64,000 bases of DNA from Gammaproteobacteria bacterium (GCA_018826295.1 JAHJZX010000028.1:29648-93647), one strand, 5' to 3'. Counted from the stretch's first letter, positions 35,616 to 44,443 are shown. Numbers and translations: made by a program. The notes: generated from the letters alone by a model not told the origin.

Positions 35616-36056
35616 ATGATAAATCGATTGATTGTAATGCTGGCGTTGCTGCTGCCGTTAATGGCCTGTGCAGCAGAACAGCCGCGGGAAAGCTTTAGCC
35701 TGGTAGCACTGCAGCTGGGTGACAGGCAGATCCAGGTGCAGTTGGCTGATACACCGGAGAAACGCGCGCAGGGGCTGATGTTTCAGCAAAGCGCCGAGCC
35801 GGGAATGTTGTTGTTATACCGTGAGCCAACGGCAATATCGTTGTGGATGGCCAATACCAGTATGGCGTTGGATGTGGCTTATATTGGTGCAGACTGGACT
35901 GTAGCTGAGTTGATAACGCTTGAGCCGTTCGATAAAACACCGGTGCCATCGCAGCAGCCGGTAATAGCTGCACTGGAAATGCCACGCGGCTGGTTTGCTA
36001 GGCACGGCGTAACACTCGGGCAACAGGTGGCGCTGCTACCGGACGCCACCCGTTAA
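35616..36056 (+). CDS. DUF192 lipoprotein
   Basis: A 146-residue protein with an N-terminal lipobox (LLLPLMAC, Cys 18) and the DUF192 fold: LADTPEKRAQGLMFQ, LLYREPTAISLWMANTSMAL and LEPFDKTPVPSQQPVIAALE. DUF192 proteins are small beta-rich secreted or lipid-anchored proteins of unknown function. It follows ubiA by three bases and is convergent with cusA, five bases away. Confidence 0.85.
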   Translation: MINRLIVMLALLLPLMACAAEQPRESFSLVALQLGDRQIQVQLADTPEKRAQGLMFQQSAEPGMLLLYREPTAISLWMANTSMALDVAYIGADWTVAELITLEPFDKTPVPSQQPVIAALEMPRGWFARHGVTLGQQVALLPDATR

Positions 36057-36061
36057 GCTTA

Positions 36062-39000
36062 CTACGCGTGCGGCAATGCCCGTCGCAACAGCAGAAAATA
36101 CAGCACCGGCATTAGCAGCATCGATACCAAAGGCGCCGCTATCATGCCACCCAGCATTGGCGCGGCAATGCGCTGCATGACCTCATTACCGGCGCCACTG
36201 CCGAGCATAATCGGCAACAAACTGACAATTATCGTCAGTACTGTCATGGCTTTAGGCCGTACCCGCTGCACGGCACCTTGCATAATAGCCTGCCATAACT
36301 GCTGCTGATTTTCTGGTTTGATATCATCCACCGCCCGCTTTAAATACAACAGCATCACCACAGCAAACTCGGCAGCGACGCCGCTGAGTGCAATTAAACC
36401 AACCGCTACCGCCACCGATAACTGATAATCCAGTAAATACAGCAGCCAAAGACTGCCGCTCAGCGCGAATGGTAGGGTTAGCAGTACTAGCAGCACGTCG
36501 CTGAACTGGCGGAAAGTTAAGTACAGTAAAATGACGATCAACAGCAGGGTAAAGGGGACTAATTGCTGCAGCCGCTCGGTCACGCGTTGCATATATTCGT
36601 ACTGGCCGCCAATGCTAACACTGACTTGAGGCGGAAAACGTTGCTCTGCCAGCAATAGTTGCAGCTGGCTGATATAGGCACCAAGCTGGGTTTGCGCGGG
36701 TAAATCGATATAAACCCAACTGGTTAAGCGGGCGTTTTCGGCGCGGATCATTACCGGGCCTTTTACTACTTCTACCTGCGCCACCTGTTCCAGCAACAGA
36801 TAAGCGCCATCGTTAGTTTGCAGCGGCAATTTGCGGATATCATCCGGGTGGCTGCGGTAATCACGCGGGAAGCGCAGACTGATATCGTAACGTTCGCGAC
36901 CCTGAATACTTTGTGCCAGCGGCGCGCCGCCAATGGCGAATGCCACATATTGCTGCAGTTCTGCCAGCGTAAGACCGTAGCGGCCAAGCTGCTGTAAATC
37001 CGGGCTGATTTGCAGGTAGAGGCCATCTTCAGCGCGCTCGGCAAATACCGAGCGGCTGCCTGGCAACTGCTTAATGGCGGCTTCAAGCTGTTGGGTCACC
37101 TGCGAAATGCTAGTCAGATCCGGCCCGCTGACTCTTACTCCTACCGCAGTGCGAATGCCGGTAGATAGCATATCAATACGGGTTTTAATCGGCGGAAGCC
37201 AGGCGTTGGTTAATCCGGGAACCTGCACCGTGGCGTCGAGCTGGGCAATAATATCGTTAAGCGTCACACCGTCGCGCCACTGGTTTTGTGGTTTGAGTTT
37301 AATACTGGTTTCCAGCATAGTCAGTGGCGCCGGATCCGTTGCCGTGTTGGCTCGGCCACTCTTGCCCAACACGGTGTCGACTTCGGGTACGGTTTTTATT
37401 AACCGGTCGGTTTGCTGCAATAATTTCGCTGCCGTCGCCGGGCTTAAGCCGGGCAGCGTGGTGGGCATATACAACAGATCGCCTTCGGCAAAGGCCGGCA
37501 TAAATTCACTGGACAGGCGTTGCCACGGTAGCAGGCTGGACGCCAGTGCCAGTACACTTAGCAACAGCAGCGTTTTCGGCAGCCGCAAACAGAGTTTTAA
37601 CAGCGGTGTGTACAGTGCTATCAGTAAACGACTTAGTGGGTTGCTGTGCTCAGACGGCAGCTTGCCGCGTAATAAATACAGCATCAGTACCGGAATTAAC
37701 GTAATAGCCAATATAGCCGCTGCGGCCATGGCAAAGGTTTTGGTGTAGGCCAGCGGCGCAAACAAGCGGCCTTCCTGCGCTTCCAGCATAAATACCGGTA
37801 GAAAGCTGACCGTGATCACCAGCAAAGAGAAAAACAGCGCCGGGCCGACATCAAGACAAGCATCGATTAAGGTTTGGCGAAACTGCGCTTTGTTTAGTTG
37901 TTTGCCAGTGGCTCTGGCTTGCTCTAGCTTTTTGTGGCCATGCTCAACCATCACAATAGCCGCGTCCACCAAAGCGCCGATAGCAATGGCAATGCCACCC
38001 AAGCTCATGACATTGGCGTTAATGTCCAGCAGTTGCATCAGTAAAATACTGGCCAGCAAGGCCAGCGGTAAACTGATCACCGCCACCAGCGCAGAGCGGG
38101 CATGCAGTAAAAACACCAGACATACCAGCGCTACTACGGCCATTTCTTCTACAAGCTTCTGGCTTAAATTACTCACGGTGTTTTCAATCAGCTCTGAGCG
38201 GTCATACACAGTAACCAGCTCTACGCCATCGGGCAGGCCGTTTTTCAGTTCGGCCAGTTTGCGCTTTACCGCGTCTATGGTGCTAAGCGCATTTTCGCCA
38301 TGGCGCATCACAATAATTCCGCCCACGACTTCGCCTGCTCCATTTAGCTCGGCTATGCCGCGCCGGGCGGCCGGCACTTGCTGCACTGTGCCGATATCGG
38401 CCAGCGTTAACGGATAGTCAGCACTGTTGCGCACGCCAAGTGGCACTGCAGCCAGGTCTTGCAGTGACTGTATATAGTCGCCGGCCTGTACCAATAATTC
38501 GGTTTCGGCTACTTCAATAATACCGCCACCTTGCTGCTGATTGTGGTTGTTTATGGCGGCAATTACCTGTGCCAGATTAACGTTGTAAGCGCGCATCAGG
38601 CGTGGGTCAAGCTGTAGCTGGTAGGTAAGTGCCATACCGCCAATGCTGGCTACTTCGGCAACGCCGGTTACGCTTTGCAGCTCCGGGGTTAAGTAAAACT
38701 GCTGCAGACTGCTCAGTTGTTCCAGCGACAGCTGGGCGTTTTTTGCGCTCAGCGCATACTGGAAAATCCAGCCTACGCCGCTGGCATCCGGCCCTAGTGT
38801 CGCTTTGGCTCCTGCAGGCAGACTTACCGTTTGCAGATACTCCAGCACCCGCGAGCGCGCCCAGTATGGATCGGTCCCATCGGCAAAAATGACATACAGG
38901 TAGCTGTCGTTTGGCATTGAAAAGCTGCGTACCGCCTTGGCTTTAGGTACTGCCAGCAGGGCAGTGGACAGCGGATAGCTGATTTGTTGCTCAATGGTTT

Positions 39001-39175
39001 GCGGTGTCTGGCCCGGATAGCTGGTTTTAATGATCACCTGAACATCAGATAAATCTGGCAGCGCATCCAGTTTAAGCCGTTGGCTGGCCTGATAACCAAA
39101 TAATGCCAGCGCCAGTGTGCTTAGCAGTATCAACAACGGGTTTTGTACCGACCAGCGGATAATGGCTTTAATCAT
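36062..39175 (-). CDS. cusA: Copper/silver RND efflux permease CusA
   Basis: A 1037-residue heavy-metal RND pump. It opens with a first helix after MIKAIIRWSVQNPLLILLST and holds the periplasmic porter segment SYPGQTPQTIEQQISYPLS. The HME-type signature in helix IV reads GGIAIAIGALVDAAIVMVEH, which is the CusA-like form for monovalent metals rather than the DGA form of CzcA. It forms a trimer that expels Cu(I)/Ag(I) from periplasm and cytoplasm with proton import. It starts 11 bases after cusB. No outer-membrane cusC is present, so the channel partner must be encoded elsewhere. Confidence 0.93.
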   Translation of the reverse strand: MIKAIIRWSVQNPLLILLSTLALALFGYQASQRLKLDALPDLSDVQVIIKTSYPGQTPQTIEQQISYPLSTALLAVPKAKAVRSFSMPNDSYLYVIFADGTDPYWARSRVLEYLQTVSLPAGAKATLGPDASGVGWIFQYALSAKNAQLSLEQLSSLQQFYLTPELQSVTGVAEVASIGGMALTYQLQLDPRLMRAYNVNLAQVIAAINNHNQQQGGGIIEVAETELLVQAGDYIQSLQDLAAVPLGVRNSADYPLTLADIGTVQQVPAARRGIAELNGAGEVVGGIIVMRHGENALSTIDAVKRKLAELKNGLPDGVELVTVYDRSELIENTVSNLSQKLVEEMAVVALVCLVFLLHARSALVAVISLPLALLASILLMQLLDINANVMSLGGIAIAIGALVDAAIVMVEHGHKKLEQARATGKQLNKAQFRQTLIDACLDVGPALFFSLLVITVSFLPVFMLEAQEGRLFAPLAYTKTFAMAAAAILAITLIPVLMLYLLRGKLPSEHSNPLSRLLIALYTPLLKLCLRLPKTLLLLSVLALASSLLPWQRLSSEFMPAFAEGDLLYMPTTLPGLSPATAAKLLQQTDRLIKTVPEVDTVLGKSGRANTATDPAPLTMLETSIKLKPQNQWRDGVTLNDIIAQLDATVQVPGLTNAWLPPIKTRIDMLSTGIRTAVGVRVSGPDLTSISQVTQQLEAAIKQLPGSRSVFAERAEDGLYLQISPDLQQLGRYGLTLAELQQYVAFAIGGAPLAQSIQGRERYDISLRFPRDYRSHPDDIRKLPLQTNDGAYLLLEQVAQVEVVKGPVMIRAENARLTSWVYIDLPAQTQLGAYISQLQLLLAEQRFPPQVSVSIGGQYEYMQRVTERLQQLVPFTLLLIVILLYLTFRQFSDVLLVLLTLPFALSGSLWLLYLLDYQLSVAVAVGLIALSGVAAEFAVVMLLYLKRAVDDIKPENQQQLWQAIMQGAVQRVRPKAMTVLTIIVSLLPIMLGSGAGNEVMQRIAAPMLGGMIAAPLVSMLLMPVLYFLLLRRALPHA

Positions 39176-39186
39176 GGTTTAAGCTC

Positions 39187-40422
39187 CTAATGCTGGTGGC
39201 TGTTTGCAGCACCAGGCGGCAACTGACTCAGGCTGGCTTCTGCATCCAGTAAAAACTGACCGGATACCACCACCTGCTCGCCTTCGTGTAAGCCTGATAG
39301 CACCTGCACATAACCCTGAGCGCTGCTGCCGGTACTGATCTGCCGCACAGTAAAACTATCGCCTGTTTGCACTATTACCCGGTTGCTGTTAGCTCCTGGT
39401 AAAACCGCATCGCGCGGTATGGTTAGCACGTCTTTAAGGGCTCCGCCGTACAACCTTACCGGTAGCAGCATATTGGGTTTAAGCAGTTGTTTGCTGTTTT
39501 CTACACTCAGCCGTACTTTGCTGCTGCGGCTTTGCGCATCTAAGGCCGGGTAAATGTAATCGACAGTAGTTTCAATGCCGCTGAGTTGCTGTGATGGTAT
39601 GTCCACTTCGGCACTCATGCCTTCAAACAACCAGCTTTGCTGGGCTTCGGCTACGTCTGCCAACAGCCAAACCCGGTTTAAACTGGTGATTTCGATCAAT
39701 GTATCACCAGGTTTGATATACATGCCATCGCGTACATTCAGCATGGTAACCACGCCGTCCTGATGGGCATAAACGCTGATCTGATACTGGCTTTGCCGGC
39801 TTTGCTTGAGCTGATTGATGTCTTTATCACTGAGGCCAAGCAGGCGCAGCCGGGTTTCGGCGCGGTTAAGTAAGCTGCTGCTACGCTCACCATTTTGTGT
39901 ACTGACCGATAGCGCCTGCAGATAATCATCCTGTGCCACCAGTAAATCCGGGGCGTAATAGCTAAACAGTTTGTCGCCGGCTTTTACACGTTGGCCCAAA
40001 CTGCGGACAAACAGCTGTTCTATCCAGCCTTCGGCACGGATATGACTGTGGTGAATGGCATCTTCTGCATACGTCACCTGAGCAAAAGTCTGGATAAAAC
40101 GCCATAAAGTACGCTTTGCCGCAGTTTCAGTGCGGATTGCCAGCGCCTGTTGCATAGCGCCGTCGACACTAATGCTGCCCGTTGTTTGTTGGCGTTGTAG
40201 TTGCAAGTCCATGCCGCAAATCGGGCAGTTGCCAGCAGCATCCCGTTTGATATGTGGGTGCATCGGGCAGGCATACAGTGCAGTAGCTTGCGGTAAGATG
40301 CTTTGTTGTACGCTGTTTTCAGCGGGCTGATGCGTGCTGTGCCCGCCCATGTCAGTTTGCTGAGCGGATAGAGTAAATACACTCTGCCATAGCAGCAGTG
40401 CCAAAATGTAGACTTTATTCAT
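39187..40422 (-). CDS. cusB: Efflux RND periplasmic adaptor CusB
   Basis: The start is placed at ATG 40422 (MNKVYILALLLWQSVFTLSA), with AGGA 8-9 bases upstream, giving about 411 residues with a signal peptide. A heavy-metal-binding segment follows (YACPMHPHIKRDAAGNCPIC then GMDLQ), then the adaptor hairpin, lipoyl and beta-barrel domains (VRSLGQRVKAGDKLFSYYAP, VRDGMYIKPGDTLIEITSL). CusB hands metal to CusA and bridges to the outer-membrane channel. Second of three adjacent minus-strand genes with a Cys-rich protein and cusA. Confidence 0.92.
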   Translation of the reverse strand: MNKVYILALLLWQSVFTLSAQQTDMGGHSTHQPAENSVQQSILPQATALYACPMHPHIKRDAAGNCPICGMDLQLQRQQTTGSISVDGAMQQALAIRTETAAKRTLWRFIQTFAQVTYAEDAIHHSHIRAEGWIEQLFVRSLGQRVKAGDKLFSYYAPDLLVAQDDYLQALSVSTQNGERSSSLLNRAETRLRLLGLSDKDINQLKQSRQSQYQISVYAHQDGVVTMLNVRDGMYIKPGDTLIEITSLNRVWLLADVAEAQQSWLFEGMSAEVDIPSQQLSGIETTVDYIYPALDAQSRSSKVRLSVENSKQLLKPNMLLPVRLYGGALKDVLTIPRDAVLPGANSNRVIVQTGDSFTVRQISTGSSAQGYVQVLSGLHEGEQVVVSGQFLLDAEASLSQLPPGAANSHQH

Positions 40423-40450
40423 CGAAATTTCCTGAAACAATCACTACGCC

Positions 40451-40466
40451 TCGTGCTTAAGCACGA
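40451..40466. repeat. Perfect 16-bp palindrome between the Cys-rich gene and cusB
   Basis: TCGTGCTTAAGCACGA is its own reverse complement. It lies in the 63-base gap between the stop of the Cys-rich gene and the cusB start. It could be an intercistronic hairpin that tunes mRNA stability or an operator; nothing distinguishes the two. Confidence 0.5.
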
Positions 40467-40485
40467 CGTTAACAACAAGCGGGTT

Positions 40486-40866
40486 TCAGGCGTTTATTGG
40501 TGGTGGCGGATCTTCGGCAAATAGCCATTGCGGCAGGCGCAGGTTTTGCTGTGCAACGGTGTTATCCGGGCGGATATAGCGAAATAATTCTGTCGCCAGC
40601 AGGGCGCTGCTGGTGGCACATTGTTTAGCACAGCAATCGTCTTTGCATTGATGCTTTGGCTGGTCGCAGCAATCGTGCTCTGGGGGGGCAACAGCGGCTG
40701 TCTTTGTACTGTGACACGGCATTTTAGCTGTAGTGTCTGCGCCGTGCTGGCTACTTTGCTGGTTTAGCGCGTCGGCCAGGGTATAAGCATGCGCAGATTG
40801 CACCGATCCGGTCAGACCGGATAATGCCAGAGTAACGAATAACAGATAACTGAACAAAGTGCGCAT
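40486..40866 (-). CDS. Cys/His-rich periplasmic protein of the cus cluster (CopL-like)
   Basis: The start is placed at ATG 40866, which opens a signal peptide (MRTLFSYLLFVTLALSGLTG ending SAHA); the frame extends up to 40923 without support. The mature protein of about 100 residues has a metal-binding-looking middle: MPCHS, then EHDCCDQPKHQCKDDCCAKQ with nearby Cys and His. It ends with a Pro-rich tail (EDPPPPINA). It resembles small copper-resistance proteins such as CopL, by composition and context only. It probably binds copper in the periplasm and heads the cusBA transcript. Confidence 0.7.
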   Translation of the reverse strand: MRTLFSYLLFVTLALSGLTGSVQSAHAYTLADALNQQSSQHGADTTAKMPCHSTKTAAVAPPEHDCCDQPKHQCKDDCCAKQCATSSALLATELFRYIRPDNTVAQQNLRLPQWLFAEDPPPPINA

Positions 40867-40885
40867 GGAGATAATAATAGGGGTT

Positions 40886-41518
40886 TTATCTGGCCGGGTC
40901 CAGCACGCCGTTAATGCTGGCATTTTTGCGAAACCAGCCGGCGATACTGTAGCGGCTGTCTACGGCCGGCAATACTGCATGCGGGAAGCGCTCACTTTCA
41001 AACAATACCAGGCTGCCTGCCGTGGGCAGAAATTTGTCTATCAGCTGTTCATCTTCGTTATACAACGCCAGCTCACCGCCCTGAGTTACGCTGTTTAAGT
41101 AACTCACCGTCGTCAGCACCCGGTTAGAGCGACCGCTAAAGGCGTCACGGTGTTTTTGATAGTAGTCACCTTGCTTATAGCGGGCAAAGTGGCATTCAAA
41201 GTCAAATAACCCAAGAAAGCAGCGACGGTTAAATACCAGCTGCAGCTGGGCCATTAACGCCAGATATTGCTGCTGGGCGGCACTTTTGCCATCAAACCAC
41301 TGGGTGGCATCGCGGCGGATTTGCAAATTTAGCTGATGATCATTGCGGCGGCCAATACCGGCAGGGGTAAGTTCGGCCTCGTGCTGCGCTTCATGCAGCA
41401 AAGCGGCATTAAGCTGTGGGTCCAGAAAATTCGGCAGCCAAACCCAGCCGTGTTGATAAAATGCATCAATAATGGCATCGAAATTCAGTGCATCGCTGGA
41501 TTTTAAAATAGCAGACAT
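40886..41518 (-). CDS. 2OG-Fe(II) dioxygenase (prolyl 4-hydroxylase-like)
   Basis: A 210-residue cytoplasmic protein with the double-stranded beta-helix metal site: HxD in QKHRDAFSG, the distal His in FPHAVLP, and the 2-oxoglutarate-binding Arg in SRYSIAGWFRKN. The N-terminal helix region (FYQHGWVWLPNFLDPQLNAA) is typical of bacterial P4H-like proteins. It would hydroxylate a protein or small-molecule substrate using 2-oxoglutarate and oxygen. It ends 19 bases before the Cys-rich gene on the same strand, so it may share a transcript with the cus genes. Confidence 0.87.
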   Translation of the reverse strand: MSAILKSSDALNFDAIIDAFYQHGWVWLPNFLDPQLNAALLHEAQHEAELTPAGIGRRNDHQLNLQIRRDATQWFDGKSAAQQQYLALMAQLQLVFNRRCFLGLFDFECHFARYKQGDYYQKHRDAFSGRSNRVLTTVSYLNSVTQGGELALYNEDEQLIDKFLPTAGSLVLFESERFPHAVLPAVDSRYSIAGWFRKNASINGVLDPAR

Positions 41519-41532
41519 AGGGTATGACTCAG

Positions 41533-41559
41533 AGCCGGGTTCCGTAGCAGAACCCGGCT
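41533..41559 (-). terminator. GC-rich hairpin downstream of the ECF module
   Basis: AGCCGGGTT and AACCCGGCT are perfect 9-bp complements separated by 9 bases, located about 80 bases after the stop of the coiled-coil gene. No T-run follows on either strand, so it may be a weak terminator or an mRNA-stabilising stem. Confidence 0.5.
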
Positions 41560-41640
41560 ATTGTCGCCGAAAAACACCGACTGACAAAGTGGATTTTTGC
41601 GTTTTACTCAGTGTGGAACAGCTTCAGCTACCAGCACCGG

Positions 41641-42528
41641 TCAAAACTGATAGCTATTCGTTTTAGCCAGTAAATCTTTTGCCTTAATTTTACCGGTCAT
41701 GCATTGATTTATATCGGCTTTTTTTACTACCCAGTAATAACGGCCTTCGTTGCTGCGATTATTAACCTGCAGCGTGACATATTCGTTATCCGGCATGTCG
41801 CGCAAACTGGCGCCATAATCACACAGCACCTGGCTGAATTTTTCGCCCACCGCTTTTACCATGGCGGCTGTTTGTTGCTGTTGTTCGGCCACGTGCTTAG
41901 CCCGTTGCTCTTCCAATTGTCTGCGGCTTAGCGATGCTTCTTTTTCCACTTCTGCGCGTTTTTCCTGCAACACTTTAGCTTTTTGCCTCAGTTTCTCCAG
42001 TTCTTGCTGTTGTTCTTTATCCAGCTTGCTGATCGATTTATTAAACTCAATATCTCGGGTTTCCCGCTCGACATCGCGCAGCTCACGCTCTATCGCCCGT
42101 TGCTTTTCTGCAACGCGGTAGCTTTGGCGCTGCTGATCTTGCACCTGCTCGGCAATATTTTGTGCGGCTTCGGTCAGGCGTTCGATTTCTTCGCTGTCAA
42201 ATTCAAACTCAAAATCACCATCGGGCAGCGGTGGTATTGGGGGAATAGGCGCTACCGGCGCGATACCAGAGCCGCTAAAGTGAAACACATGGCGGCCACT
42301 GCGGGCGGCATTGGCCTGAAACAGTAAACCCTGGCCAGACAGGTAGCTGTATTGCAGCGACGATAACCGGCTGGACTCGCCTTCTTTAAAAGCGGTGTGC
42401 AAAATGGTTTGCAGGATATCGGCGTTTTTCTTCAGGGCCGGGCTGGCCTCAGCTGCAAACAGTGAACTGTGGCCGATAACAGCAGCGCAAGCTGCAAGAA
42501 CTAATGAGGTACGACGTAATGCAATCAT
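41641..42528 (-). CDS. Secreted coiled-coil protein of the ECF module, unknown
   Basis: A 295-residue protein with a signal peptide (TSLVLAACAAVIGHSSLFAA), a Pro-rich hinge (VAPIPPIPPLPDGDFEFEF), a long charged coiled coil (residues of about 115-215, rich in Glu, Arg and Gln), and a C-terminal globular part with two Cys (VLCDYGASL and INQCMTGKI) that may form a disulfide. The start overlaps the stop of the anti-sigma gene (ATGA). It probably acts in the periplasm with, or as a target of, the sigma/anti-sigma pair. No family recognised. Confidence 0.7.
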   Translation of the reverse strand: MIALRRTSLVLAACAAVIGHSSLFAAEASPALKKNADILQTILHTAFKEGESSRLSSLQYSYLSGQGLLFQANAARSGRHVFHFSGSGIAPVAPIPPIPPLPDGDFEFEFDSEEIERLTEAAQNIAEQVQDQQRQSYRVAEKQRAIERELRDVERETRDIEFNKSISKLDKEQQQELEKLRQKAKVLQEKRAEVEKEASLSRRQLEEQRAKHVAEQQQQTAAMVKAVGEKFSQVLCDYGASLRDMPDNEYVTLQVNNRSNEGRYYWVVKKADINQCMTGKIKAKDLLAKTNSYQF

Positions 42529-43169
42529 GGTTTTACCACTCCGCTGTCAGTTGGGGTTAAATAGTAGCTGTTGGCAGGACGGTAACCGGCCTGCATCGGT
42601 TGATAGTTTTCCTGCCAGTATTGCCAATCAGACTGGCGCTGCTGATTCAGGTATTCCACCAGTTGCAGCATATCGCTGCGCTGGTCGCGTTTAAGCTCGT
42701 CCTGTAGGTAATCTTTTAACAGTACTAACTGCGAGCTGGTGTTTTGTTGCTGAAAGTCCAGTTGCTGTGCCAGCCATTGCTGTTGCTGTTGCTGATAGGT
42801 TGTCAGGGCACTACTTACCGCAGCTTCAACTTCGGCCTGACTGTTTTGCCAACTTAGCGTCAGGCTGCCATTGTGCAGGCGCAATTGCGCCGGTGACAGA
42901 CTGATCAGCATTGCGGCACAGGACAACGCCAGACTAACTTGTGGCCACCAGCTGCGTTTGGTGGCTGGCCGCTGCCACTGGCTGGCAAACAGCGCGCTGC
43001 TGTCTGCTGCCGGCATGGCGTCAAACTGCGGTATTCTGGCATCAGCCTGCACAGCCAGTGCATTTTGCAGCCGGCTATACCACAAGGGGTCATGCTGTAG
43101 CTGCTGTGCACAGTGTTCAGTACTGATTTTACCTTCAAGCCAGTGTTCAAAAATTTGCTGATTGTTCGA
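42525..43169 (-). CDS. Putative anti-sigma factor, single-pass membrane protein
   Basis: The start is placed at ATG 43169 (MSNNQQIFEHWLEGKISTEH), inside the end of the sigma gene (23-base overlap). About 214 residues: a cytoplasmic N-terminal part with acidic and helical character, one membrane helix (WWPQVSLALSCAAMLISLSP), and a Gln-rich periplasmic part (QQQQQWLAQQLDFQQQNTSS). Position and topology match anti-sigma factors that hold ECF sigma factors at the membrane. The N-terminal zinc-type HxxxCxxC motif is absent, so it is not a classic ZAS protein. Confidence 0.72.
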   Translation of the reverse strand, partial: SNNQQIFEHWLEGKISTEHCAQQLQHDPLWYSRLQNALAVQADARIPQFDAMPAADSSALFASQWQRPATKRSWWPQVSLALSCAAMLISLSPAQLRLHNGSLTLSWQNSQAEVEAAVSSALTTYQQQQQQWLAQQLDFQQQNTSSQLVLLKDYLQDELKRDQRSDMLQLVEYLNQQRQSDWQYWQENYQPMQAGYRPANSYYLTPTDSGVVKP

Positions 43170-43707
43170 CATGGTCGTCCTCCAACTGCAGGCGTAATTT
43201 ATCCAGGGCGGCATAAAAGCGCGATTTCACGGTGTTGCTGGAAATGGCCAACTGGCTGGCAATCTCATCAAAGGTAAATTGCTGATAAAACTTCAGCTCC
43301 ATCACCAGCCGTTGCTCGGCCGGTAACAGCAGTAATTGCTTACGTACCTGTTGCTGTTGCCGGTCGCTGGCTAACTGTTGGCCCGGCTCCGGTGCCTCGT
43401 CTGGCAGCTCTGCCAAAGCGTCATCGTTGTCGCTGTACTTGCGTTTGCGCAGCATGTCCATGGCCCGGTAATTGGCGATACCAAATAACCAGCTTTTAAA
43501 GCTGCTGTCGCCGCGGTATTGCCCGAGGTTGCGGCACAGCACCATCAGCACGTCCTGTAACAGGTCGTTAGCGTCTTCTTTTGAGCCAAGCAAACGCAAG
43601 CCAAAGTAAAACAGGGCGCTTTGATGGCGGTTTACCAGTTGCTGCCAGGCATGTTGGTCGCCATTTAACGCTTTGGCTATTAAGCTGTCGTCACTGCGTT
43701 TAAACAC
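43147..43707 (-). CDS. ECF-type RNA polymerase sigma factor
   Basis: A 186-residue sigma-70 family protein starting at GTG 43707. Region 2 includes HQSALFYFGLRLLGSKEDAN with DLLQDVLMVLCRN and FKSWLFGIANYRAMDMLRKR. Region 4 includes LLPAEQRLVMELKFYQQFTF and the helix-turn-helix FDEIASQLAISSNTVKSRFY. It overlaps the putative anti-sigma gene. ECF factors of this form respond to envelope or oxidative signals and usually control their own operon. The 138 bases upstream hold no promoter I can name. Confidence 0.92.
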   Translation of the reverse strand: MFKRSDDSLIAKALNGDQHAWQQLVNRHQSALFYFGLRLLGSKEDANDLLQDVLMVLCRNLGQYRGDSSFKSWLFGIANYRAMDMLRKRKYSDNDDALAELPDEAPEPGQQLASDRQQQQVRKQLLLLPAEQRLVMELKFYQQFTFDEIASQLAISSNTVKSRFYAALDKLRLQLEDDHVEQSANF

Positions 43708-43845
43708 GATATTGTTATTCTCTGCTGGTTTTGTCTGTTAAGTCGGGCTTGGCGACAATTTAGTTTGCTGCAGGCTAATTTTTTTTGCCTTTTTTTGAGC
43801 TGCCCACAGTTATTGGCCGTAAATTAGCGTAATTCAGGAGGCGTT

Positions 43846-44427
43846 ATGCAAAAAATATCCTTATTGGCCCTTGTGGCTGTGCTGTCTGGTTGCAGTCAAT
43901 CGGTGTCGGAGTATAGCAACGAGACGCCAATGTTAAAGTTGGATCAGTTTTTTCAGGGTGAAAGCCGGGCCTGGGGCGTATTGCATGACTGGCAAGGTAA
44001 GCAAAGCGTGCGTTTTACGGCGGAATTATGTGGCAGCTGGCAGGGTAATAACGGCAACTTATACGAGCTGTTTTACTTCAGCGATGGCCGCATTGAGCAG
44101 CGCCATTGGCAACTGCAACAAAACGATGATGGCAGCGTCAGTGGCAGTGCCGGCGATGTGGTAGGCCAGGCCAAAGGCCAGTTAGCCGGTAACAGCTTGT
44201 ACTGGGAATATACGCTGCGTATTCCGTATGACGGCGACACGCTGGATGTAAAAGTAAAAGACTGGCTGTACTTAATTGATAACGAAAACCTGCTCAATCG
44301 CACGACCTTGCATAAGTTCGGTATAACAGTAGGTGAGCTGACGTTATCTATTCAGCAGCAAAATAAAAACGCCGACTGTGCGGCGTTACAGGACAAAATC
44401 CGCCGTGAAGTACCCAACGCCGGTTAA
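43846..44427 (+). CDS. DUF3833 lipoprotein
   Basis: A 193-residue protein with a lipobox (VLSGC, Cys near residue 16) and the DUF3833 opening LKLDQFFQGESRAWGVLHDW. A beta-rich body follows (LYELFYFSDGRIEQRHWQL and GNSLYWEYTLRIPYDG). An AGGAGG ribosome site precedes the ATG. It is probably outer-membrane anchored. The family role is unknown. It is divergent from the ECF operon and convergent with the DUF4136 gene. Confidence 0.85.
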   Translation: MQKISLLALVAVLSGCSQSVSEYSNETPMLKLDQFFQGESRAWGVLHDWQGKQSVRFTAELCGSWQGNNGNLYELFYFSDGRIEQRHWQLQQNDDGSVSGSAGDVVGQAKGQLAGNSLYWEYTLRIPYDGDTLDVKVKDWLYLIDNENLLNRTTLHKFGITVGELTLSIQQQNKNADCAALQDKIRREVPNAG

Positions 44428-44443
44428 CATCTAGCTGGATTAG

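Noticed and set aside
37074..38417. Two long open frames (224 and 201 codons) antisense to cusA
   Set aside because: Low-complexity Ser-rich products, no ribosome site or family; cusA on the other strand is certain.
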